Under the pieces are notes generated by a model. The model was not told where the DNA came from. It was given only the letters and a program-made list of their open reading frames with translations, and searched no databases. This document shows, in pieces, positions 39,381 through 47,881 of a stretch of DNA of 64,000 bases; position 1 is the first letter of the stretch; each line of letters opens with the position of its first letter. The position numbers and the translations under genes were made by a program. Where the stretch lies: positions 372,001-436,000 of the forward strand of contig CAVVPG010000001.1 in the NCBI GenBank assembly GCA_963750075.1, given 5' to 3'. The stretch comes from Bog-473 sp963750075 (GTDB lineage: Bacteria > Actinomycetota > Acidimicrobiia > Acidimicrobiales > RAAP-2).

Positions 39381-40067
39381 TCACCTCGGCCCATCGTCGG
39401 TCGCCCGACCGACGAGCTCGACGAGGGCCGGACCGATCTCCTCGAGGCGCAGCACGAAGTCGACATCGCCCGTGTCGATGGCGGCCTGGGGCATGCCGGC
39501 GAACTCGGCGGACGCCGGATCCTGGGCGATGACGGCTCCGCCGGTCCCCCGGATCGCGCGCACTCCCATGTTCGAGTCGCTGCCCGTCCCGGAGAGGACC
39601 ACGCCGATGGCGCGACCTGGGAACGACGCCGCCACGGACTCGAACAGCACGTCCGCCGAGGGCCGCACGAAGTGGACGGGTTCCGCGTGCGACAGGCTCA
39701 GGTGCCCGTCCGCGCTGACCAGGAGGTGCTCGTCGGGCGGAGCGATGTAGACGGTGGCCGGTTCGACCACGGCGCCCTCTCTGGCTTCCTCCACGCGGAG
39801 CGAGGTCCTGCGCTGCAGGATCTCGGCCATGAGGCTCCCGTGCCGGGGGTCCATGTGCTGCACGACGACGACCGGGACGGGGAAGTCCGCCGGGAGCGCG
39901 CTCACCACCGCGCTGATGGCCGCCAGCCCGCCGGCCGAGGCCGCCAGCAGCACGACGTCGCACGGCCGGCCCGAGAGGGACCGGCGATCGCCATCGGTCG
40001 GCTGCGGATCGGACATGGCGACCCGCTCAGCCGCCATGGGTGTTTCGGGCAGCACGCTGGGAATCAA
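39381..40067 (-). CDS. CheB-type methylesterase domain protein
   Basis: A 228-residue stand-alone methylesterase without the receiver domain of classical CheB. The catalytic triad is Ser44 in 'LLAASAGGLAAI', His71 in 'VVQHMDPRHGSLM' and Asp164 in 'LSGTGSDSNMGVRAI'. Demethylation of an unknown modified Glu, perhaps on the neighbouring coiled-coil protein, is inferred. The ATG at 40067 gives the longest frame; ATGs at 40037 and 40016 are possible because the conserved core begins near residue 36. First gene of the CheB-CheR-kinase operon. Confidence 0.88.
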   Translation of the reverse strand: MIPSVLPETPMAAERVAMSDPQPTDGDRRSLSGRPCDVVLLAASAGGLAAISAVVSALPADFPVPVVVVQHMDPRHGSLMAEILQRRTSLRVEEAREGAVVEPATVYIAPPDEHLLVSADGHLSLSHAEPVHFVRPSADVLFESVAASFPGRAIGVVLSGTGSDSNMGVRAIRGTGGAVIAQDPASAEFAGMPQAAIDTGDVDFVLRLEEIGPALVELVGRATDDGPR

Positions 40068-40149
40068 TCATTGGCAACACCGTTATCGTGGCATATCGTG
40101 CATGTGGTCAGGCAGGGAAGCACGCCAAGATGCGCAGGGGGTGTATGCA

Positions 40150-40812
40150 GTGAACACCGGCGGGCCGCTCAAGGTGATGGTCGTGGACGATCACCCGGTC
40201 TTCGGTGAGGCGCTCGCGCTGGCCATCGACGCGACCGGGGATCTGACCTGTGTCGGGACGGCGCTCGACGTCGACCAGGCGACCGGCCTCGCGGACGAGT
40301 TCGAGCCCGACGTCGCTGTCGTGGACGTCCAGCTCAACGGCACAGACGGCGTCGCCGGAACCCGGCGCCTCTTGGAGCGTCATCCGGGGATGCAGGTGCT
40401 CGTGCTGACCGGCCTGCCGCTCAGCCAGACGCTGGTTCGGGCGGTCGCCGAGTCGGGGGCCGCGGGCCTTCTCCCCAAGTCGGCCAGCCTGGGCGAGGTC
40501 GTCGAGACCATCCCCTCACTCCGGGACCACAGCTTTGCCATGGACCGCCAGTGCCTGGTGTCGCTCTGCGAGTCGACCGAAGGCGACCAGGTGCCCCCGC
40601 GAGGCCGGGGCCTCTTCCTGACCCGGCGCGAGCAGGACATCCTCTCCCTGCTCGCGAGCGGTGTGGACCTCCAGAGCGCGGCCGCACGCCTCGGCATCAC
40701 CGTGAACACGGCTCGTGGCTACATGAAGAACCTCTACCGCAAGCTGGGCGTCCACAACCAGCTCGAACTGCTGGCGGTGGCGCGGGAACGGGGCCTGATC
40801 GCCGACGGGTAG
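40150..40812 (+). CDS. NarL/LuxR-family response regulator
   Basis: A 220-residue DNA-binding regulator divergent from the CheB gene. The receiver has 'VMVVDDHPVFGEAL' and phospho-acceptor Asp59 in 'VAVVDVQLNGTDG'; Lys is in 'GLLPKSASLGEV'. The LuxR helix-turn-helix is 'LTRREQDILSLLASGVDLQS' followed by 'ARLGITVNTARGYMKNLYRK'. GTG 40150 follows an AGGGGG site; the 82-bp gap to CheB probably holds both promoters. It is the natural output partner of the kinase at 35676-37400 (inference). Confidence 0.9.
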   Translation: MNTGGPLKVMVVDDHPVFGEALALAIDATGDLTCVGTALDVDQATGLADEFEPDVAVVDVQLNGTDGVAGTRRLLERHPGMQVLVLTGLPLSQTLVRAVAESGAAGLLPKSASLGEVVETIPSLRDHSFAMDRQCLVSLCESTEGDQVPPRGRGLFLTRREQDILSLLASGVDLQSAAARLGITVNTARGYMKNLYRKLGVHNQLELLAVARERGLIADG

Positions 40813-40932
40813 TGCCCCGATGCGCGTGAGCGCCCGCCCGTCGTATCCGCACCGCCCCATTGCGCGCGCTGCGATCCCGGCCTGGCGCTGCCACGTGGCG
40901 CGGGTGACCTTTTCCCCTACCCTGGGTTGCCG

Positions 40933-41004
40933 ATGGGGACGATGATGCGGGTCATGAGCGGGTCGAGAGCGCCGCGGGAACGGGGTGAGCCGAGATGCTG
41001 GTGA
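40933..41004 (+). CDS. Possible 23-residue upstream ORF before the CBS gene
   Basis: TACCCT (40918-40923) lies 9 nt before an ATG opening MGTMMRVMSGSRAPRERGEP-RCW, which ends inside the CBS gene start region. A leaderless leader peptide could influence translation of the CBS gene. No homologue known to me. Confidence 0.25.
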   Translation: MGTMMRVMSGSRAPRERGEPRCW

Positions 41005-41414
41005 GAGAGTGCCTGAGGAGCGCGCCGGTGACCGTCCCTCCCGGCTGCACGATGGAGGAGGCCGGCCGCCTGATGGGCAGCCACGGCGTCGGGTCGCTCC
41101 TCGTCGTCGAGGGTGACCGCCTCGTCGGGATCGTGACCGACCGCGACATCACCGTGCGTGGGACCGGCGAGGGCAAGCCGCCCACGGCCGACGTCAGGGC
41201 GGTGATGACGGCGGACCCCGTCACGATTCAGGGCTCGGCTGACGTCTTCGAGGCGTTCCGCGTGTTCAAGACGGCCACCGCACGCCGGCTCCCGGTCCTC
41301 GAAGAGGAAGACCTGGCGGGCATCATCTCCGTGGACGACCTGCTGATCTCGTTGGTGGTCGAGTTCGGCGCCGTCCTGTCGCCCGTCGCGCAGGAGCTCG
41401 TCCACCCCGCCTGA
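40995..41414 (+). CDS. Paired CBS-domain protein
   Basis: A 139-residue protein consisting of one Bateman module. CBS1: 'VPPGCTMEEAGRLMGSHGVG' and 'GDRLVGIVTDRDITVRG'. CBS2: 'MTADPVTIQGSADVFEAFRV' and 'RRLPVLEEEDLAGIISVDDL'. Such proteins bind adenine nucleotides or SAM and regulate partners; many actinobacterial members are stress-induced. It lies 183 nt after the LuxR-type regulator on the same strand. Confidence 0.9.
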   Translation: MLVRECLRSAPVTVPPGCTMEEAGRLMGSHGVGSLLVVEGDRLVGIVTDRDITVRGTGEGKPPTADVRAVMTADPVTIQGSADVFEAFRVFKTATARRLPVLEEEDLAGIISVDDLLISLVVEFGAVLSPVAQELVHPA

Positions 41415-41422
41415 CTCCCCGC

Positions 41423-42763
41423 CTAGCTGGTGCGGCGCTTCGCTTCGTACACCGCCTCGGTGAGGGGGATCATCACCGGCATCGGCACGACGTTCGTCGG
41501 CGCCGATGCCTCGGTACCCGACACCAGTACCTCGGTGCCGACACGCCGCTGCCGCATGCCGAGCAGGTAGAGCGGGATGCTGGCCAGCAACGTGGCCACG
41601 CCCCCGATGACCAGAGCCACCCGGGGGTTCGTCGCGTCGCTGATGTAGCCCAGCAGCGGCGCACCGATGGGGGTGCTGCCCAGGAAGGCGATGGCGTTCA
41701 GCGACATCACGCGGCCCCGCATGGTCGGCTCGGCCCGCAGCTGCAGGGTCGCGTTGTTCGTGGCGACGAAGGAGATGCTGGCGGCGCCCATGGGGACGAG
41801 CAGGGCGAGGGCCCAGACCTGGGTCGGCGACAGCGCCACCGCGAGGATGGCGACCCCGAAGGCGACGCCGATGAAAGAGAGCAGGCGGGTGGTGGGCCGG
41901 CTCCGGAACGCCGTGGCCAGCCCGCCGAGGACGGCTCCCGCGCCCATGGCCACCATGAACCAGCTGAGGAGGCCCGCACCGCCGTGAAAGGTGAATTTGG
42001 CCAGGAGCGCGAGCGTGACCGTGAAGTTGAAGGCGAAAACCCCGACGATGGCCATGGAGACGAGCGGGACCCGCAGGTCCGGGGTCGCCCAGACATAGCG
42101 CAGGCCCTCCCGCACCTGGCCCTTGGCCCGCCGCACGCCGGGACGTCGGATGAGCTCCGACGCTCGCATCATCGCCAGCGCCACGATCACCGCGGCGTAC
42201 GAGACCGCGTTGAGGAAGAAGCACGTCGCCACGCCGACGGTGATGATCAGCACGCCGCCGATGGCCGGCCCGATCACCCGGGCCGAATTCATCAGCACGC
42301 TGTTGAGGCTCACTGCGTTGGGCAGCAGATCGATCCCGACCATCTCGGAGACGAAGGTCTGGCGCGCCGGGTTGTCGAACAGGTTCACGAACCCGAGGCC
42401 CGCCGCGAGCACGTAGACCTGCCACAGGGTCACGGCGTGCGTCACGACGAGCAGGCCGAACACGAGGGCGAGGACGCCGGCCGCACCCTGGGTGGCGTAG
42501 AGCACCTTGCGCTTGTCGACCCGGTCGGCGATGAGACCCCCGAACGGGCCGAGCAGCAGCAGCGGTAGGAACTGCAGGCTGGTGGCGATGGCGACGTCGA
42601 CGCCGGTGCCGTGGAGCGGAAAGAGGATCAGGTACGCCTGCGACACCGTCTGCATCCAGGTCCCGGAGACCGAGATGACCTGGCCCGTGAAGTAGAGCCG
42701 GTAATTGCGCACCGAGATGGCGCGGAAGGTGCGGCGCCCCGCCTCTCGCACCCGGCGTCTCAC
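41423..42763 (-). CDS. MFS transporter (DHA3/enterobactin-exporter-like)
   Basis: A 446-residue inner-membrane exporter with about 12 helices. The opening 'FRAISVRNYRLYFTGQVISV' and 'TGVDVAIATSLQFLPLLLLG', then motif A 'GGLIADRVDKRKVL', and 'NLFDNPARQTFVSEMV' are characteristic of the EntS/MFS_3 group. The hydrophilic C terminus has about 40 residues. The GTG overlaps the MarR stop, so the transporter is controlled by that repressor; export of a toxic small molecule is likely. Confidence 0.9.
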   Translation of the reverse strand: MRRRVREAGRRTFRAISVRNYRLYFTGQVISVSGTWMQTVSQAYLILFPLHGTGVDVAIATSLQFLPLLLLGPFGGLIADRVDKRKVLYATQGAAGVLALVFGLLVVTHAVTLWQVYVLAAGLGFVNLFDNPARQTFVSEMVGIDLLPNAVSLNSVLMNSARVIGPAIGGVLIITVGVATCFFLNAVSYAAVIVALAMMRASELIRRPGVRRAKGQVREGLRYVWATPDLRVPLVSMAIVGVFAFNFTVTLALLAKFTFHGGAGLLSWFMVAMGAGAVLGGLATAFRSRPTTRLLSFIGVAFGVAILAVALSPTQVWALALLVPMGAASISFVATNNATLQLRAEPTMRGRVMSLNAIAFLGSTPIGAPLLGYISDATNPRVALVIGGVATLLASIPLYLLGMRQRRVGTEVLVSGTEASAPTNVVPMPVMIPLTEAVYEAKRRTS

Positions 42764-43200
42764 GGCTTCGCCAAGAGGTGCTCGAGCAGCGCAACGAGCT
42801 CCGCCGCGTGCCGCTGCTCGTCGGGGCCGAGCTCGCCGAGGCGGCGCAGCAGGAAGGCGTTCTTCCGGGTCCGCATGCGCTCGAGGGTGCGCTCGCCGGC
42901 GGGCGTGCTGCGCACCCTGGCGCTCCGCCGGTCGTTCGGGTCGGCCACGCGGGTCACCATGCCCGCCTCGGCCAGGCTGGCCACGATCCTCGTCATGGTG
43001 GGCGGCTGCACCTGCTCGATCGCGGCCAGCTCGCCCAGGGTCGGGCTGCCGTGCCGGCTGACGGAGGCGAGCGCCGAGGCCTGGGCGGGCGACAGGCCGC
43101 CCAGGGACTCCTGGCGGAGGCGCCGCTGCAGGCGGTTGACCGCGATGCGCAGGCGGCCGGCCACCTCCTCGTCGGTGAGCGGAGCGGCCTCGGTGCGCAT
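42760..43200 (-). CDS. MarR-family transcriptional regulator
   Basis: A 146-residue winged-helix repressor. 'LSPAQASALASVSRHGSPTL' begins the DNA-binding core, 'VQPPTMTRIVASLAEAGMV' is the recognition region, and 'RVADPNDRRSARVRSTPAGE' forms the wing with the typical DxRS/R pattern. The ATG is leaderless with TATACT 6 nt upstream. A perfect 17-bp palindrome lies in its own promoter, indicating autorepression and joint control of the MFS exporter. Confidence 0.93.
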   Translation of the reverse strand: MRTEAAPLTDEEVAGRLRIAVNRLQRRLRQESLGGLSPAQASALASVSRHGSPTLGELAAIEQVQPPTMTRIVASLAEAGMVTRVADPNDRRSARVRSTPAGERTLERMRTRKNAFLLRRLGELGPDEQRHAAELVALLEHLLAKP

Positions 43201-43206
43201 GCACCA

Positions 43207-43234
43207 AGTATACTTAGTTGAGCTAACTAATCAA
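43207..43234 (-). promoter_or_regulatory. marR promoter with palindromic operator
   Basis: Minus-strand -35 TTGATT (43234-43229), 16-nt spacer, -10 TATACT (43212-43207), then 6 nt to the marR ATG. The palindrome TTAGTT-gagct-AACTAA (43214-43230) fills the spacer. MarR binding there would block RNA polymerase. Confidence 0.75.
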
Positions 43235-43274
43235 TCGGGAAGCCGGAGCGACGATGCAGGGTGCGCCGGCGGCG

Positions 43275-43308
43275 CTCAGATGTTGGGGACCCCTCAGATG
43301 TTGGGGAC
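43275..43308. repeat. 16-bp tandem duplication at the nifU-like 3' end
   Basis: ctcagatgttggggac occurs twice with an 18-nt period (43275-43290, 43293-43308). The second copy carries the NI-stop end of the NifU-like gene; the first repeats it downstream. Confidence 0.8.
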
Positions 43309-43629
43309 GTAGCCGCCCGAGCCGAGCGAGGCGCTCTCGTCGAAGCTCAGCGAGTCGTCGAGCCCACCGATCACCTGGGTCACCCACGGCAGCCGATCGC
43401 GCAGGATCCGCTCGACGCCACCCGACAGCGTGGCGGAGCTCACGGCGCACGAGCTGCACGCCCCCTGGAGCTGCACCTCGACCACGCCGGTCTCCACGTC
43501 GGCGCGCAGGAGGACGAGGTCGCCGCCGTCGGCCTGCACGGCAGGGCGCATGAGGTCCATGATCCCCTGGAGCTTCTCAAGGCGATCGGCCCTCTCGGCG
43601 TCGCTCAACTCTGCCCTCGTGTCGGTCAC
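43294..43629 (-). CDS. NifU-like Fe-S cluster scaffold domain protein
   Basis: A 111-residue protein equivalent to the NifU C-terminal domain. 'LMRPAVQADGGDLVLLRADV' and the cluster-binding CxxC in 'VQLQGACSSCAVSSATL' are diagnostic, followed by 'GVERILRDRLPWVTQVIGG'. It would carry or deliver Fe-S clusters. The C-terminal tail ends 'GSGGYVPNI', and its last bases are duplicated just downstream. The GTG at 43629 is in a TGGGTGGGTG context without a clear ribosome-binding site. Confidence 0.9.
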   Translation of the reverse strand: MTDTRAELSDAERADRLEKLQGIMDLMRPAVQADGGDLVLLRADVETGVVEVQLQGACSSCAVSSATLSGGVERILRDRLPWVTQVIGGLDDSLSFDESASLGSGGYVPNI

Positions 43630-43706
43630 CCACCCATTCTGCCGTGCCGGCGCTCCCGCGTGACCGCCGCCGGCAAGAAGCGCTCCATCGTCTCGGGCGC
43701 CATGCC

Positions 43707-44591
43707 TCAGTCGAGACCGACCGGCTCGGGCCGTCCCCCCTGCTCGACGGGGTTCGACAGCTCCCCGATCCCCTCGATCGCGATCCGCACGGTGTCCCCG
43801 TGGGCGAGGAACCGCGGCGGATCCATCCCGGCCCCCACGCCGGCCGGTGTCCCGGTGGCGATGATCGTGCCCGGCTCGAGCGGGAACGCGGTGGTGAGGT
43901 ACTCGATCATGTCGGCGCAGCCGAAGATCAAGTCGGCCGTGCTCGAGTCCTGGCGCAGCTCGTCGTTGACCCAGGTGTGGATGGCCAGCGCGCCCGGGTC
44001 GCCGAGCTCGTCGCCGGTCACCAGCTCGGGGCCGAAGGGCGCGTGGGTGTCGAACGACTTGCCCATGGTGAACGTGGGCGTGCGCCACTGCCAGTCGCGC
44101 GCGCTGACGTCGTTGATGATGGTGTAGCCCGCCACCACCTCGTGCGCCCGGGCGGCCGGGACGTGCTGGCACCGGCGCCCGATCACCATGGCGAGCTCGC
44201 CCTCGTAGTCGACCATGTCCGAGACCGAGGGCAGCACGATGGGCTCGCCCGGTCCGGTGACGGCGGTCCGCTGCTTGTTGAACCAGTACTGCCATTCGGG
44301 CGGCTCCCGCCCCATCTCGGCCACGTGCGCCCGGTAGTTCATCCCGATGGCGAGGATGGCGGGCGGGTCGGGCACCGGCGCGTGCCGGCGCACCTCACCC
44401 GACGCGTAGCGGCGTGCCCCGCCGGCCGCGGCGGCGCCGGCACGCTCCAGTGCGGGAGGACCGAGCGCCAGGAGCCCGACCATCGTCTCCGGCAGCCCGG
44501 CGGCTGGGTCGCTCAGGTCGACGACCTCGTCACCGTCGAGGAGGCCGGGCCGGGCAGGGCCGCCGGCCAAGGAGAAGGTGACGAGGCGCAT
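43707..44591 (-). CDS. Fumarylacetoacetate hydrolase family protein
   Basis: A metal-dependent hydrolase or decarboxylase of 294 residues. 'ILAIGMNYRAHVAEMG' starts the FAH fold; metal ligands lie in 'VDYEGELAMVIGRR' and 'TIINDVSARDWQW'; 'GKSFDTHAPFGPELV' and 'TIIATGTPAGVGAGMDPPRF' complete the signature. Members act on 2-oxo-hept-3-ene-dioate, acylpyruvates or oxaloacetate in aromatic catabolism. A strong GGGGAGGAG site supports the ATG. Upstream lies an HdeD-like gene on the same strand, 14 nt away. Confidence 0.92.
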   Translation of the reverse strand: MRLVTFSLAGGPARPGLLDGDEVVDLSDPAAGLPETMVGLLALGPPALERAGAAAAGGARRYASGEVRRHAPVPDPPAILAIGMNYRAHVAEMGREPPEWQYWFNKQRTAVTGPGEPIVLPSVSDMVDYEGELAMVIGRRCQHVPAARAHEVVAGYTIINDVSARDWQWRTPTFTMGKSFDTHAPFGPELVTGDELGDPGALAIHTWVNDELRQDSSTADLIFGCADMIEYLTTAFPLEPGTIIATGTPAGVGAGMDPPRFLAHGDTVRIAIEGIGELSNPVEQGGRPEPVGLD

Positions 44592-44605
44592 GCTCCTCCC
44601 CGGGC

Positions 44606-45205
44606 TCAGCGCAGCGACGCCTTGTAGGCCTCCCAGCTCTTGGTGGCGTGACGGGCGGAGAACGCGCCGATCATCTCGACCACGCCGAAGACGACGGCCA
44701 GGATGCCGATCAGGACGACCAGCGCCGTCAGCGGCGCGCCCGGGTGCCGGATGCACAGGAACCCGATGGCCACGGCGATGATGCCGCGGATGAGGTACGC
44801 CCACCAGTAGGGCAGGTAGTGATACCGCAGCGACTGGACGATGTCGAAGATGCCGAGCACCAGGAACGCCCACCCGATGAGCACCGCGGTGATGAAGATC
44901 GTGATGTGGGGCCACACGAAGCCCACGACGCCGACGCCGACCCAGATCAGCCCGAAGACGAGGTGCGTCCAGCGCTGCCGGGCCATCCTGACGGCGCCGA
45001 CGATCTCGAAGATGCCGACGGCGATGAAGAAGGCGCTGGCCAGGTAGACGATCGCGTACACGCTGGCGTGCCGGTAGCTGATGATGAAGAACCCGAAGAT
45101 GACGGAGAAGATCCCGCCCACCAGGTACCAACCCCACATCTTCTCGAGTTGCTCACTGACGACGTCACCGACGGCGATGTCGTCCTCGATCAGAACCATG
45201 GTCAT
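44606..45205 (-). CDS. HdeD-family (DUF308) membrane protein
   Basis: A 199-residue protein with six hydrophobic helices, including 'GWYLVGGIFSVIFGFFIIS', 'AIVYLASAFFIAVGIFEIVG' and 'ALVVLIGILAVVFGVVEMIG'. The helix pairs are the DUF308 repeats found in E. coli HdeD, a membrane protein of acid-stress islands. The ATG has a near-perfect AAGGAGG site, so expression may be high. A role in envelope stress is inferred only. Confidence 0.88.
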   Translation of the reverse strand: MTMVLIEDDIAVGDVVSEQLEKMWGWYLVGGIFSVIFGFFIISYRHASVYAIVYLASAFFIAVGIFEIVGAVRMARQRWTHLVFGLIWVGVGVVGFVWPHITIFITAVLIGWAFLVLGIFDIVQSLRYHYLPYWWAYLIRGIIAVAIGFLCIRHPGAPLTALVVLIGILAVVFGVVEMIGAFSARHATKSWEAYKASLR

Positions 45206-45289
45206 GACGTCCTCCTTGGCGAGTAGGAGCGCACTGCAGGTGGCCGCAGCGTACCGCCGCGCACCACCCGAATTGGGGGATCTCGCCGT

Positions 45290-46502
45290 TCAGCCGGCGC
45301 AGGAGCGCAGCGCGTGCAGCGCACGGCTGCCCCACGACGCACCGGCGCTGGCCCAGCGTGACGGGTCCGCCAGCACGTCGTCGGCGTCCGCCCACAGCTC
45401 GTCCTCGACGGGCTGGAGCTCCGCGCGCACCGCCGCCAGCGCGTCCGGGTCGGCCTCGACCCGCTGGCGCAAGGCGTCGGCGGCATGCCAGAGCTCCTCG
45501 CCGGAGAGCTCGAGAGGGACGAACGGGGGTGGCCCCGCGACCGTGCGCGGGAACGCCGGCACGTAGATGCTCACGCACGGGCTGCCCAGCGCCACGTAGA
45601 CCCGCATCGGCGCGCCGTCCTGCAGGCCGAGCGGGAGCTCGGCGATCATGGACGCGGCGGTAGCGCTCAGGCCGCGCACGTGCATGCAGACGCTCACGCC
45701 GCTGAAGTCGGCGCCGACCCCCTCCGGCGGCCGGTGGACCGGTCCGCCGCCGCCCGGTGCGCCCCAGGGCCCCGAGCCGTGGTCGCGCAGGTGCGCCGCG
45801 GTGGCTGCCGGCGTCAGCCCGCCGGGAGGGGCCGACGCCGAGGAAGCGGCGGCTGGCCGCCAGGCGGACGTCGGCGTAGCGGGTGTCCTCCCCGGCGTCC
45901 CGGAACCGGCCGAAGTCCTCGCCGGGGCCGAGGCCGACCGAGGCCCGCGTCCACCCGGTGCCGATCGTGAGGCGGTTGGAGATGGCGGTGCCGGCGGGGA
46001 ACGCGGCGGCCGCGTAGTCCGAGCCGGCCGTCTCGAGGACGTACGAGACGGTCGGGTCCGCGACGAGGAAAGAGGAGTCGTACGCCTCGCCGTGCGCGGC
46101 GTCGGCGATGCCACCCTGCCCGCAGGCCTCGAGGAGCCCGGTCATGACCTCCACCGCCTCCGCGGCGCTCCGGGCGCGTTCGAGGCCGAGGCGGACCAGG
46201 TCCATGCCGATCAGAGCAGGCGGGGCCGTCGCCGCGTCGTGGGTCGTGCTGACACGCTCATTGCCGATGGCGACACCGTGCTCGTTGACACCGTGCTCCG
46301 CCCCCCACAGCCAGGTCGGGCACGAGAGGAGGGTGGCGTGCGCACCGGTGTCGCCGATGGTGAGGTACTGCGTGCGCAGGGTGCACCCGGCGGATCCACG
46401 GCGGCCGAAGGGCCAGGCGACCTGGACCTCGCCGGGCGGTCGGTCCGAGTTCTTGGCGAACACCATGCCCGACGGGCCCGGGGCGCACAGGGTGTCGCAC
46501 AC
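45290..46502 (-). pseudogene. C69-family peptidase (secernin-like), frameshifted
   Basis: One frame from GTG 46502 gives MCDTLCAPGPSGMVFAKNSD, the N-terminal nucleophile Cys region of C69 dipeptidases and secernins, through 'EAYDSSFLVADPTVSYVLET' to 'RLAASRRFL'. Near 45835 the coding signal moves to another frame: 'GLTPAATAAHLRDHGSGPW', 'GVSVCMHVRGLSATAAS', 'VYVALGSPCVSIYVPAF' and the end at 45290. One extra base in a CCCC-containing run explains it. Together they form a protein of about 400 residues. It may be a pseudogene or a sequence error. Confidence 0.78.
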
Positions 46503-46524
46503 GGTCGCAGCCTACGGCGGTGGG

Positions 46525-46530
46525 TAGGGT
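46525..46530 (+). promoter_or_regulatory. Leaderless -10 box for the P450 gene
   Basis: TAGGGT 8 nt before the GTG at 46539, in the 36-bp gap to the divergent peptidase gene. Confidence 0.5.
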
Positions 46531-46538
46531 GGAACGCC

Positions 46539-47825
46539 GTGGAACCACGTGCAGTTCTGAACGCCGACGAGATCGACCTCTCCGACATGGAGTTCTGGGC
46601 CCGGCCCTGGGACGAGCGCGAGGGTGCCTTCCAGACGCTGCGCCGCGAGCGCCCCATGCCCTTCTTCAAGGAGCCCGAGATCCCAGAGGCACTCACCTAC
46701 GTGATCCCGAAGGGACCCGGCTACTACGCGCTGACCCGGCACGCGCAGATCTCCGAGGCGAGCCGGCACCCCGAGGTCTTCCAGTCCGGCCGGGGCGCCA
46801 CCTCCATGATCGACATGCCCGCCGAGATGCTCGACTTCTTCGGCTCGATGATCAACATGGACAACCCGCGCCACGCCCGCCTGCGCCGCATCGTGTCCGC
46901 GGCCTTCAACCCGCGCATGATCAAGTCGATTGAGGACCGCATCGACTACGTGGCCAACGACGTCATCGACCGGGTGGCCCCACTGGGCGGCTGCGACTTC
47001 GTCACCGAGGTGGCCGCCCGCCTTCCCCTCGAGATCATCTGCGCCATGATGGGCGTGGCGGCGTCCGACTACGACACCGTGTTCAGTTGCTCCAACATCA
47101 TCCTCTCCAACGGTGACCCCGAGTACGTGCCCGAGGGCTCGGACCCCATGGTCGCCTTCATGACCGCCGCCCAGCAGCTCAACCTGCTCATGACCGACCT
47201 GGCCGCCGTCCGCCGCGAGCACCCGACCGAGGACGTCACCTCCGCCCTGGTCAACACGAACGTCGACGGCGAGAACCTCACGGACACCGAGCTGGCCTCC
47301 TTCTTCATCCTGCTCGTGGTGGCGGGCAACGAGACCACCCGCAACGCCATCAGCCACGGGCTGCTGGCCATGACGCAGCACCCCGAGCAGCGGGCGCTCT
47401 GGCAGGCCGACCCGGCCGGCATCGCGGCCACCGGGGTCGACGAGGTCGTGCGCTGGGGCTCGCCGGTGATCTGGATGCGCCGCACCGTGGCCGCGGACAC
47501 CACCCTCGACGGCACGGAGTTGCACGAGGGCGACAAGGTGATCATGTTCTACAACTCGGCCAACCGGGACGAGGACGTGTTCGACGACCCCTTCACCTTC
47601 GACGTGCGGCGCACCCCCAACCCGCACATCGGGTTCGGGGCGGCCGGGCCGCACTTCTGCCTGGGCGCGCACCTCGCCCGCCAGGAGATCGACGTCATGT
47701 TCCGCAGGCTCTTCGAGCGGCTGCCCGACATTGCGAGCGTCGGCGAGCCGGACCGGCTGCTCTCCCCGTTCATCAACGGCATCAAGCACCTCGACTGCAC
47801 CTTCACCCCGGCCGCGCCCCGCTGA
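46539..47825 (+). CDS. Cytochrome P450
   Basis: A soluble bacterial P450 of 428 residues. The I-helix oxygen-binding motif is 'LLVVAGNETTRNAISHG', the ExxR motif is Glu302-Arg305 in 'DEVVRWGSPV', and the heme loop is 'HIGFGAAGPHFCLGAHLARQ' with the thiolate near Cys374. 'INMDNPRHARLRRIVSAAF' is the C-helix region. It most resembles the CYP125/CYP142/CYP124 kind that hydroxylates steroid or methyl-branched side chains (inference). Electron partners could include the ferredoxin at 50619-50828, which has the C-terminal cluster type used by such P450s. Confidence 0.93.
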   Translation: MEPRAVLNADEIDLSDMEFWARPWDEREGAFQTLRRERPMPFFKEPEIPEALTYVIPKGPGYYALTRHAQISEASRHPEVFQSGRGATSMIDMPAEMLDFFGSMINMDNPRHARLRRIVSAAFNPRMIKSIEDRIDYVANDVIDRVAPLGGCDFVTEVAARLPLEIICAMMGVAASDYDTVFSCSNIILSNGDPEYVPEGSDPMVAFMTAAQQLNLLMTDLAAVRREHPTEDVTSALVNTNVDGENLTDTELASFFILLVVAGNETTRNAISHGLLAMTQHPEQRALWQADPAGIAATGVDEVVRWGSPVIWMRRTVAADTTLDGTELHEGDKVIMFYNSANRDEDVFDDPFTFDVRRTPNPHIGFGAAGPHFCLGAHLARQEIDVMFRRLFERLPDIASVGEPDRLLSPFINGIKHLDCTFTPAAPR

Positions 47826-47881
47826 GAGGACGCCCGGGCCGCCCCGGGCCGGGACTCGCGGAGGTGGTCGACCATGCGGGC

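Noticed and set aside
45290..46502. Programmed frameshift producing a longer C69 peptidase
   Set aside because: No slippery heptamer plus stimulator structure was evident; decay or sequence error is simpler.
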